This document shows positions 48,126 to 55,587 of a stretch of DNA of 56,421 bases, in pieces; position 1 is the first letter of the stretch, and each line of letters starts with the position of its first letter. The position numbers and the translations under genes were made by a program. The notes under the pieces were generated by a model, which worked only from the letters and a program-made list of their open reading frames with translations, ran no database searches and was not told where the DNA came from. The DNA is taken from positions 1-56,421 of the forward strand of contig JASJDA010000005.1 in the NCBI GenBank assembly GCA_030065755.1. Reading direction: 5' to 3'. The DNA comes from Prochloraceae cyanobacterium. Its GTDB lineage: Bacteria > Cyanobacteriota > Cyanobacteriia > Cyanobacteriales > JASJDA01.

Positions 48126-48581
48126 TTATTGGTTTTCTGATTCGTTATTGTCGTTGTCTTTTGGAAAAGAACATTCTACTTGAATTTTTAGGTTACTTTC
48201 GGCTGTGCCTTTTGTTATGTAAGGTACTGCCCCTTCAGCACCAACTTTAATTCCAAATTCTAGAGTTACTTTCTCGATATTGGCACTGCTCTTTACTTGT
48301 TTAAAAGCATTTAAGGTGTGAGTAGTATAAGCTTTGATAGTTTGTTCGATTGCTTCAAAAGTATTAACGACTGGTTCAGAGACTTTCGTTCCAGTTTCTT
48401 GTATTAGCCTTTTAGTACCTCTTACTAAGTCTTTTACTCCTTTGCCTTCTTTTCCCAAGTCCTCTCTGGTTAATTCTTTTTCCTCATCAGGAGCAACCGA
48501 CTCTGGAACTTGAACATCAACAGTAGTTTCAATATAAATTACTGTACCGTCTTCTAGTTTGAGAGGGGTTAGTTTAGTCAT
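48126..48581 (-). CDS. Trypco1 (CU044_2847-like) domain protein
   Basis: A 151-residue protein. LKLEDGTVIYIETTVDV at the start, a helical linker (EAIEQTIKAYTTHTLNAFKQ) and VTLEFGIKVGAEGAVPYITK with ESNLKIQVEC match the trypsin-co-occurring domain 1 / CU044_2847 pattern (V-x-L-E-F-G-I-K-x-x-A-E-A-G-x). Such domains accompany trypsin, caspase and STAND NTPase conflict systems. It is divergent from the caspase-STAND gene with only 79 bases between starts, a likely regulatory or partner relation. Confidence 0.75.
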   Translation of the reverse strand: MTKLTPLKLEDGTVIYIETTVDVQVPESVAPDEEKELTREDLGKEGKGVKDLVRGTKRLIQETGTKVSEPVVNTFEAIEQTIKAYTTHTLNAFKQVKSSANIEKVTLEFGIKVGAEGAVPYITKGTAESNLKIQVECSFPKDNDNNESENQ

Positions 48582-48660
48582 AAATTTTAGCTTTGACCGT
48601 AATTATTGACTGCTACGATCAAAGTAGCAGGGAACGGGAGCTGATAACTCTCTTTAAGTT

Positions 48661-51600
48661 ATGAGTCGGGATGCAATAGTCGTCGGTATTAATTGCTATC
48701 AAGATGAGAAATTGCCAAACCTTACTGCACCTGCAGAAGATGCGGAGGCGATCGCTCGACTCTTGGAGCAATGTGGTGATTTCAAGGTTTGGCGACTTCC
48801 TGAAGCTATTAATCAAGAAGATAATTCGTCTTATGTGGGCAAGACTCCTAAAGTTAAAGTGACCAAAAATCAACTCGAAGAGGCTTTAGGTCAACTTTTC
48901 AAGCCAGAAGGACGAAGTATTCCTGATACGGCCCTATTTTATTTTTCAGGGCATGGAATCCGCCAAAATCATATTCTTCCAGAAGGATTTTTAGCCACCA
49001 GCGATGCCGCTCCAGATGTAGGATTTAATGGAGTTTCCTTGCAATGGCTGCGGAGATTACTTCAGTCGAGTCCTGTAAAGCAGCAGATTATTTGGTTAGA
49101 TTGTTGCTATAGCGGAGAATTGCTCAATCTTGACGAAGCCAATCCAGGAGAACGAGGAATTGCACGCGATCGTTGTTTTATTGCCGCTTCTAGAGAATTT
49201 GAAAAATCTTATGAGAGTATTGGGTCAAAATATAGTGTTTTAACCAAATTCTTGTTAGAAGGGATTGACCCTAATCGTTTTCCCCAACGTTGGTTGACGA
49301 CGATCGATTTAACTTCTTATATTAGTCAAAATTTAAAACTTGATATTCAACGTCCTATTTATACTAACTTTGGCGAACCTATTAATTTAACTCATACTTG
49401 GGAAATTTCTGAGAAAAAATCAACTCAAGAGTTAGCTTCAACTATCTGTCCGTACAGAGGATTAGCTTATTTTGATTGCAACGACGAAGATCCCAAATAC
49501 TTTTACGGACGCTCGGAACTGACCAATCAATTGTTAGATAAGGTGCGTCAATCAAATTTCCTGGCTCTAGTTGGAGCCTCTGGTAGTGGTAAATCTTCAG
49601 TTCTGAGAGCCGGACTGCTGCATCAATTGAAGTTGGGACGAGCAATTTCAGGTAGCGATAGTTGGGAAATTCATATCATGCTTCCTGGAGAGCATCCTTT
49701 GCAAAATTTAGCTCTGACATTTGTAGACCCTAACCTCGATAGATTAGAGAGGGCTAAAAAGTTAGGACAATCCGAAGGATTAATCAAAGAAGGAGCAGAT
49801 GGTTTACGCCACTTAATACAGTCTTCTGACGTTCCTCGCATTATCTTAGCGATCGATCAATTTGAGGAATGTTTTACTCTTTGTCAGAATAAGCTCGAAC
49901 GAGAGCAATTTTTCAGATGTATTCTTGGAGCTAACGATCAAATTCCTAAGTCGCTTTGTGTCATCATCGCAATGCGAGCTGATTTTTATAGTAAGTGTTT
50001 AGAGCAAGAGTATAGCGGTCTAGCCAAAAAAATTCAGGAGAATTTGATCAATGTAACACCAATGAATCGGACGCAAATAGAAGAAGCTATTATCAAACCA
50101 GCAACAAAAGTAGGAATAAAAATCGAGTCAGAATTAGTTAAAGGAATAATTAAAGATGTAGAAGGTGGCCCTGGTAGTTTGCCTCTGCTAGAGTACACTT
50201 TGACTCAGTTATGGGAACAGCAAACAGATAACTGTTTGAGGCTAAATGCCTATATTAAGATGGGTGGTGTCAGTGGTGCGTTAGATCGAAGAGCTACCGA
50301 AGTTTACGAACAATTTTTATTGCCCAAGCAGAAAATAGGCAAGCAAGAGCAATCCATTGCCAAGCAAAAACAGGAAACAGTCAAGCACATTTTCCTTTGT
50401 CTAACTCAGTTGGGAGAAGGAACGGAAGACACCCGAAGGCGAGTAGCCAAAAACGATTTAGTAACCGACAAACATCCTATTGCAGTTGTTGAAGATGTAG
50501 TTCAGCAGTTGGCTGATAAGAGGTTAGTTGTTACTAATGACTTATTAGCCAAAGGTTCGCAAACAGGGCGAATACAGGTAGTAGATGTAGCTCATGAAGC
50601 TATAATCCGGCACTGGGGATTATTGCGTCAATGGCTAGATGAAAGTCGAGATTATTTAAGACAGCAGCGAAAGATTGAAACAGCAGCAAAAGAATGGAAA
50701 AATACTAAAGACTCTTTTTATCTTTTACGAGGAATAAGATTAAAACAGGCCAGAAATTTTCAAAAAGAGCAAGCCGAACGCTTTCCTTTATCTATTTCCG
50801 CCAACGACTTTATCAAAGCTAGTGTAAAAGAACAAATCAGTAGGCAATTTCAGGCTATCTTTAGCTTGTTATTCTTCTTTAGTCTGATATTCAGTTCAGG
50901 TATATTAGTTCAAGTGCCAGTTTTTATACATAGAAAAACACTGCAAGATTGTAATGGAGTTGAAGGTTATTGTCTGGGAAGAATCAAAGCACTTGAGGAA
51001 TTAACTATAGCTCGCACAAGTTTGAAAAATATCAATCTCGTAAGAGCCGACCTGAGAGCTGCCTACCTAAGTGGTGCCCAGCTCAACAGGGCCATTCTGA
51101 GTGAGGCCAACCTAAGTGAGGCCAACCTAAGTGAGGCCAACCTAAGTGAGGCTGACCTTAAAGGTGCCCAGCTCAACAGGGCTAACCTAAATGAGGCTGA
51201 CCTTAAAGGTGCCCAGCTCAACAGGGCTAACCTAAATGAGGCTGACCTTAAAGGTGCCCAGCTATCAGGTAAAAAAAACTTATTCGAAAACTTCTTCGCC
51301 GACCCAAGAGTTCCTATAAGATATGAAGATCTGGGTAAAGATGAGTTCATTTATGCCAACCTAAGTGAGGCTGACCTAAGTAAGGCTGACCTAAGAGGTG
51401 CCAACCTCATTGGTGTCAACCTCTCACATGCCAACCTCAATGGTGCCAAGCTCTATGAAGCCGACCTCTCATATGCCGACCTGAAAGGCGCCGACCTAAG
51501 AGGTGCCAAGCTCAATGGTGCCGACCTAAGAGATGCCGACCTCAATGGTGCCGACCTAAGAGGTGCCAAGCTCTTTGTTGCCGACCTCTCACATGCCGAC

Positions 51601-52110
51601 CTGAAAGGTGCCAACCTAAGAGGTGCCAACCTCATTGGTGTCAACCTCTCACATGCCAACCTCAATGGTGCCGAGCTAGAAAAAGCTGATTTTAGGAGCG
51701 TTATTGCAACTGGATTTGGTTTAATGATCGGGAGGTTCTTATTCGATCAGGGTGAGTTTTATGTCCAGAGAGTATATCAAGACACTTCGGCGTTTAAAGC
51801 AGGTATCAAGGAACAGGATGAGATCGTCAAAATTAACGGCAAAAGAACTGACAAAATATCTATGCTTTATGCCTATAGTCTCCTTTTTTATGAACCAGGC
51901 ACAAAAGTAACATTAACAATTGAACGAAACAATCAGGAAAAAGATTATGTATTAGTTAGCGATCGCTTTACTGTATCCGTTCGAGGTTTAACCCCAGAGC
52001 AAGTAAAGAGAGCAAAAAACTGGGAAAAAGCTTGTTACGATCCAGATTTTCGCTATCAACTTGGTTTATCACGAGCGCAAACTGAAGAATGTAAAAAACT
52101 CAACAATTAA
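48661..52110 (+). CDS. Caspase-nSTAND1-pentapeptide-PDZ protein
   Basis: A 1,149-residue protein. Residues 1-240 are a caspase-like (C14) protease with His98 in FYFSGHGI and Cys149 in WLDCCYSGEL. Residues about 262-560 are an nSTAND1 NTPase (Walker A GASGSGKSS at 305-313, Walker B IILAIDQFEECF). A TM segment near 735-760 (FSLLFFFSLIFSSGILVQVP) precedes pentapeptide repeats (about 780-1010; LSEANLSEADLKGAQLNRAN). A PDZ-like domain at about 1020-1105 (AGIKEQDEIVKINGKRTD) ends it. It resembles cyanobacterial suicide proteases triggered by signal-dependent oligomerisation. The PDZ could bind substrate C-termini. Confidence 0.9.
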   Translation: MSRDAIVVGINCYQDEKLPNLTAPAEDAEAIARLLEQCGDFKVWRLPEAINQEDNSSYVGKTPKVKVTKNQLEEALGQLFKPEGRSIPDTALFYFSGHGIRQNHILPEGFLATSDAAPDVGFNGVSLQWLRRLLQSSPVKQQIIWLDCCYSGELLNLDEANPGERGIARDRCFIAASREFEKSYESIGSKYSVLTKFLLEGIDPNRFPQRWLTTIDLTSYISQNLKLDIQRPIYTNFGEPINLTHTWEISEKKSTQELASTICPYRGLAYFDCNDEDPKYFYGRSELTNQLLDKVRQSNFLALVGASGSGKSSVLRAGLLHQLKLGRAISGSDSWEIHIMLPGEHPLQNLALTFVDPNLDRLERAKKLGQSEGLIKEGADGLRHLIQSSDVPRIILAIDQFEECFTLCQNKLEREQFFRCILGANDQIPKSLCVIIAMRADFYSKCLEQEYSGLAKKIQENLINVTPMNRTQIEEAIIKPATKVGIKIESELVKGIIKDVEGGPGSLPLLEYTLTQLWEQQTDNCLRLNAYIKMGGVSGALDRRATEVYEQFLLPKQKIGKQEQSIAKQKQETVKHIFLCLTQLGEGTEDTRRRVAKNDLVTDKHPIAVVEDVVQQLADKRLVVTNDLLAKGSQTGRIQVVDVAHEAIIRHWGLLRQWLDESRDYLRQQRKIETAAKEWKNTKDSFYLLRGIRLKQARNFQKEQAERFPLSISANDFIKASVKEQISRQFQAIFSLLFFFSLIFSSGILVQVPVFIHRKTLQDCNGVEGYCLGRIKALEELTIARTSLKNINLVRADLRAAYLSGAQLNRAILSEANLSEANLSEANLSEADLKGAQLNRANLNEADLKGAQLNRANLNEADLKGAQLSGKKNLFENFFADPRVPIRYEDLGKDEFIYANLSEADLSKADLRGANLIGVNLSHANLNGAKLYEADLSYADLKGADLRGAKLNGADLRDADLNGADLRGAKLFVADLSHADLKGANLRGANLIGVNLSHANLNGAELEKADFRSVIATGFGLMIGRFLFDQGEFYVQRVYQDTSAFKAGIKEQDEIVKINGKRTDKISMLYAYSLLFYEPGTKVTLTIERNNQEKDYVLVSDRFTVSVRGLTPEQVKRAKNWEKACYDPDFRYQLGLSRAQTEECKKLNN

Positions 52111-52526
52111 GGCTGAAATATACCATAAAACTCTTGCCCCAACTCATTCTTTACATATGGATTCTGAGGATAAAGTTTCAAAGTAAATTTCCCACGAACA
52201 CCATCAATTTCAATCTCCCCTTCCTGCAGATGAGTAACCGTATCGGGAAATATTTTAGGCTCGGTCAGTCTTCCTCTAACCTCAATAATTTTCTGATCTT
52301 TCCCTGCATAATAGGCATCGCTAGGCGATCGAGGCGAATCTTCTTGATGCACGATCGCACGTAACTCAATCAAATCAGCCGAACTTTTCCCGATTATTTC
52401 CTGTCCCGTTATGGGGTCAACTTTGATTACAGACTCTTTGAAGTACAGGGTAGCATTGGCGTTGGCTGCTAGTGGCTCGAATGCGCTCTGTGGTGGGGTG
52501 AAATTGAAACTAGATTTGTAGGTCAT
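52107..52526 (-). CDS. Probable phage head-tail joining protein
   Basis: A 139-residue protein (MTYKSSFNFTPPQSAFEPLA...). Beta-rich: YFKESVIKVDPITGQEIIGK, LIELRAIVHQEDSPRSPSDA and LTEPKIFPDTVTHLQEGEIE. Head-closure proteins of tailed phages have this composition; none is firmly matched. Its stop codon overlaps the caspase gene stop by 4 bases, the two being convergent. It lies just before the terminase module, in antisense. Confidence 0.55.
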   Translation of the reverse strand: MTYKSSFNFTPPQSAFEPLAANANATLYFKESVIKVDPITGQEIIGKSSADLIELRAIVHQEDSPRSPSDAYYAGKDQKIIEVRGRLTEPKIFPDTVTHLQEGEIEIDGVRGKFTLKLYPQNPYVKNELGQEFYGIFQP

Positions 52527-52687
52527 TAGACGAAATTAGACGGAATTTAAACGTAGTTAGACGCGTCTGTTTCAGTGATAGTCAGCTTTTCAATTTTACT
52601 TTTTAATCTACCGTCTAAAAAATTAGACGATCGTCTAGTGCTATATTCTAGGAAAACAAACATTGTTTAAATGCCAGGAGCAGTACT

Positions 52688-52776
52688 TATTTTAAATAAA
52701 GGGAGTCCTCGTAAAGTAGTTAAGCTAAATACTTCCGCAAATAAGTTATTGATAAGGACTCCCTTTATTTAAAATA
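52688..52776. repeat. Variable-stem hairpin element before the terminase genes
   Basis: Perfect 21-bp arms 52688-52708 and 52756-52776 (TTTTAAATAAAGGGAGTCC and complement) enclose a 47-base loop with GTAGTTAAGCTAAATACTTCC and AAATAAGTTATTGATAA. It ends 10 bases before the small terminase ATG, so it lies in its 5' leader. The loop matches the copy at 27921-28008 at most positions while the stem differs. Confidence 0.9.
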
Positions 52777-52786
52777 GGATCGTCAT

Positions 52787-53311
52787 ATGCCAGATCGCGA
52801 TCGAATTGAAGCTGAAAAAATTTATGTCCAAAGCCCAGAAATTCCCTCACTTCGAGAACTTGGTCAAAGACTTAATAGGCATAAAAGTGTTATAGGATAC
52901 TGGAAGAAAAAATTTGCCTGGTCGAGTAAGAGGCAAGCTTACTGGGAAGAGATAGAAAAATTAAGTTACACCAAGGCTGTTGAAAAAGTTAGCGATATAT
53001 TAAGTGAAGAGTCTGCTAATTTAGCGATCGAGCATTTACGGCACTATCAAAAATTCAGGCAGTTTGGCGAAACGTTACTCAACACCCTTATTAAAAAAAT
53101 CAGTGAGGCCTCAGATCCGATCGCCGCTTTACAACAAGTGAATATTCGAGATATCAATTATTTAAGTCAGTTATGCGATCGCTCCGTGAAGGGTGAAGGC
53201 GCGGCGGTTGGGTTGCACCTTCAAATAGATCCTAATACTGCTGCTAGAACTTTGGAAAGTCTTGGCTATGTAATTATCGATCCTACAAAACCACCAACTG
53301 ATGTCAACTGA
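52787..53311 (+). CDS. Terminase small subunit-like protein
   Basis: A 174-residue protein. The N-terminal IEAEKIYVQSPEIPSLRELG then QRLNRHKSVIGYWKKKFAWS is the HTH that binds phage packaging DNA in TerS proteins. A helical oligomerisation region follows (YTKAVEKVSDILSEESANLA, KFRQFGETLLNTLIKKISEA). The position one gene before the large terminase agrees. A hairpin element occupies its leader. Start ATG 52787. Confidence 0.75.
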   Translation: MPDRDRIEAEKIYVQSPEIPSLRELGQRLNRHKSVIGYWKKKFAWSSKRQAYWEEIEKLSYTKAVEKVSDILSEESANLAIEHLRHYQKFRQFGETLLNTLIKKISEASDPIAALQQVNIRDINYLSQLCDRSVKGEGAAVGLHLQIDPNTAARTLESLGYVIIDPTKPPTDVN

Positions 53312-53312
53312 A

Positions 53313-53693
53313 TTAATGAACGCCGACTCCAAAAACCTTTAAAACTCCAGCAATAATTGCTACAACCAAAGATATTAATATTCCTCGGTTAGTCCATTCA
53401 GCATTGCTAATTCTTTTATCTAATCCAGATATTTGAGCATTTAATGATGATTCTAATCCTGATATCCTAGCATCAAATTTAGTTTCTAATCCTGATATTC
53501 TAGTGTCAAATTTAGTTTCTAATCCTGATACTTTTTCTTCAAGTGCTTTAACACTACCTTTAATCTCAACTCGCTCGACTTTTGCTTCATTAAGATCTTC
53601 TTGAAATTTGTCAAATTTATTATCTATTTTGTCAAGTTTTTGCTCTATTTTAGCTAAGATATCTTTTAAATCTGAGGTAATTTCAACTGTCAT
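53313..53693 (-). CDS. Coiled-coil protein with C-terminal membrane helix, holin-like
   Basis: A 126-residue protein. Long coiled coil with repeated SGLETKFDTRI / SGLETKFDARI / SGLESSLNAQI units at about residues 51-85, then one TM helix (GILISLVVAIIAGVLKVFGV). It is in antisense between the small and large terminase genes, ending one base after the small terminase stop. Such Bdr-like or holin-like proteins are common in cyanobacteria; a similar but frameshifted gene is at 47508-47799. Confidence 0.7.
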   Translation of the reverse strand: MTVEITSDLKDILAKIEQKLDKIDNKFDKFQEDLNEAKVERVEIKGSVKALEEKVSGLETKFDTRISGLETKFDARISGLESSLNAQISGLDKRISNAEWTNRGILISLVVAIIAGVLKVFGVGVH

Positions 53694-53776
53694 TTATTGA
53701 CCCTCTTTTTGTAGTGCTATTATTATTTTAGCAGTAATAAAATTGCTAAAATAATAAATATATTTAAAGGAATTTT

Positions 53777-55222
53777 ATGGGTGCGATCGGGTTAAGTCCA
53801 AAGTACAAAAAACGGTTTTTAGAAAATACTGAGATTTACGCACCTAAGAAACAAGCAAAAATAGACTATCCTAAATTTATTCCCAACCCTGGCGGTCAAG
53901 AACAAATATTTAACGACCTAACTCTCGATCGCATTTACAATGGTGCTTTTCGCTGGTATTGGATGCTTGGCGGCATCAACTCAGGTAAATCAACTTGCGC
54001 GGCTGCTTTTATCTGCTCTCAAGCTAGATTAGATCCAGCCACTAGAATCCTAATCACTGCCAATAGCTACCCACAATTGAGAATGTCCACTTTAGTAGCC
54101 CTAGCAGAATTCTGCGATAAGTTTGGCTACAAGTTAGAGCCAATGATGGGCAGCCCAGAAGATACCGCCACCAAGATAGCTGCTCAAAAGTATTGCAAGA
54201 TAGAAGGTGCTTACTGTTTTGTACGATCGGCAGACAGTTTCACGGGAGCCACCGAGAAATCTAAGCAAGGTGGTCGAGGTATGCAGATACGCATAGTTTG
54301 GTGGGACGAGGGAACCTATAACGATAAAATGTGCTTCCAAACCCTAGACGGTAGACTCGGACGTGGCGCGGGTAAAGTAAAAGGTATCGGCATTATCAGC
54401 AGCAGTATTAATAGAATTAACCCGTTTAATTGGGCATACGATCTATTTGCTAGCGATCGACGCAACGAAGTTCAACAGCAAATCTATGGCTCGGTTATTA
54501 TTCCCACTTCAGAAAACGTACACGCCGACCCCGATTTCGTGCGATCGCAAGAAGCATCCCTTACCCCAGAATTAAGAGCCTTAGAATTAGAAGGTAGATT
54601 CGTTAGCGTGACCACTGGCAAAGTTTTCAGCTACTTCAAACGCGATCGCCATCTTGCTAAGATTACTTATAACCCTGCTATTTCCCTGTGCGTTTCTTTC
54701 GACTTCAACCGCTCCCCCGCCACTTGTTTGATCGCTCAAAGTGACGGGACAACGGTTGAAGTTTTTCACGAGTTTTATTTAGAGGACTCCGACACTTTCA
54801 AATTGAGTGCAGTTGTGGCAGAATATTTAAGGAAATTGGGCAGATCGGTTTTGGTCTTTGGCGATGCTTCGGGATTGTCCAAAACTGCTAACTCAACTCT
54901 TTCTAATTGGCAAATAGTTTGGTCTGAGTTTCAAAAAAATCACATTCACGGGCGACCTTGCTACCCAAGAGCCAATCCCAGCGTTCTGGATACGGTTCAC
55001 GACGTAAATGCGGGATTCAACCGAGACGCAATCATTATAGATCCTACCTGCAAAGAATTGATAGCCGATCTAGAATTTTTAACCTGGGATAAGAATGACA
55101 AAATCGACAAGCGCGATTTGAGACGATCGCACTTGGGAGATTGCCTTAGATATCTCATTCGCGGGGTTATGCCTTATCGTAACGAGGTTTATACTCCCAA
55201 GCGATCGGCACAGTGGCGTTAA
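53777..55222 (+). CDS. terL: Phage terminase large subunit
   Basis: A 481-residue protein. The ATPase has Walker A GGINSGKST at about residues 65-73 and Walker B IRIVWWDEGTYND, with FTGATEKSKQGGRGM before it. The nuclease half has SLCVSFDFNRSPATCLIA and SVLVFGDASGLSKTANSTLS (catalytic acidic residues), ending in LRRSHLGDCLRYLIRGVMPY. These are the normal two-domain features and length of TerL, the DNA-packaging motor. It is separated from portal by most of the window and lies on the opposite strand to it. The leader carries AAAGGAATTTT. Confidence 0.92.
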   Translation: MGAIGLSPKYKKRFLENTEIYAPKKQAKIDYPKFIPNPGGQEQIFNDLTLDRIYNGAFRWYWMLGGINSGKSTCAAAFICSQARLDPATRILITANSYPQLRMSTLVALAEFCDKFGYKLEPMMGSPEDTATKIAAQKYCKIEGAYCFVRSADSFTGATEKSKQGGRGMQIRIVWWDEGTYNDKMCFQTLDGRLGRGAGKVKGIGIISSSINRINPFNWAYDLFASDRRNEVQQQIYGSVIIPTSENVHADPDFVRSQEASLTPELRALELEGRFVSVTTGKVFSYFKRDRHLAKITYNPAISLCVSFDFNRSPATCLIAQSDGTTVEVFHEFYLEDSDTFKLSAVVAEYLRKLGRSVLVFGDASGLSKTANSTLSNWQIVWSEFQKNHIHGRPCYPRANPSVLDTVHDVNAGFNRDAIIIDPTCKELIADLEFLTWDKNDKIDKRDLRRSHLGDCLRYLIRGVMPYRNEVYTPKRSAQWR

Positions 55223-55295
55223 ACTACATCTGAAGAAAAGAGATCGCCCTCGCAAAAGCGATGAGACTGGTAACAAGTGGTAACAACTGGTAATC

Positions 55296-55322
55296 AAAAA
55301 AAAACACCAACCATTTGGTTGG
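55296..55322 (-). terminator. Intrinsic terminator on the minus strand
   Basis: CCAACC (55307-55312) and GGTTGG (55317-55322) form a stem with loop ATTT; on the minus strand it is followed by a TGTTTTTTTTT run. The only leftward transcript it could serve comes from 55400-55550, which holds the 37-bp dispersed repeat and a 13-codon frame. Confidence 0.5.
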
Positions 55323-55400
55323 CTCCTAAGACAACAAATATCTACTTAACGTTGGTAAGCGAAACAAGCAAATTAAACTCATCAATACCAGATTACTTTT

Positions 55401-55437
55401 ACTTGTCTATAAAAGCATCAGAAATTCTACCGATGTT
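55401..55437. repeat. 37-bp dispersed repeat, copy 2
   Basis: It matches the complement of 15669-15705 at 36 of 37 positions. On the minus strand it begins ATG (55440) and reads MNIGRISDAFIDK-stop. In this 365-base gap after terL (55223-55587) there is no conventional gene. The combination of a tiny frame and a minus-strand terminator suggests a short transcript. Confidence 0.6.
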
Positions 55438-55587
55438 CATTTGATATAACCTTGCTGCTTTTATATAAAGCTCATAGTACAAGAATACTGATTATTCTTT
55501 TGATATTTACAGCAATTGATGCTAATTTGGTTTAATATAAGCTTTTATCCTATTTATTGGCTTATTCTGAGAGCGATCACATGATTT

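Noticed and set aside
15669-55437. Recombination between the 37-bp repeats joining terminase to portal
   Set aside because: Inverting the interval leaves the two genes at opposite ends, so it does not restore a normal head operon.
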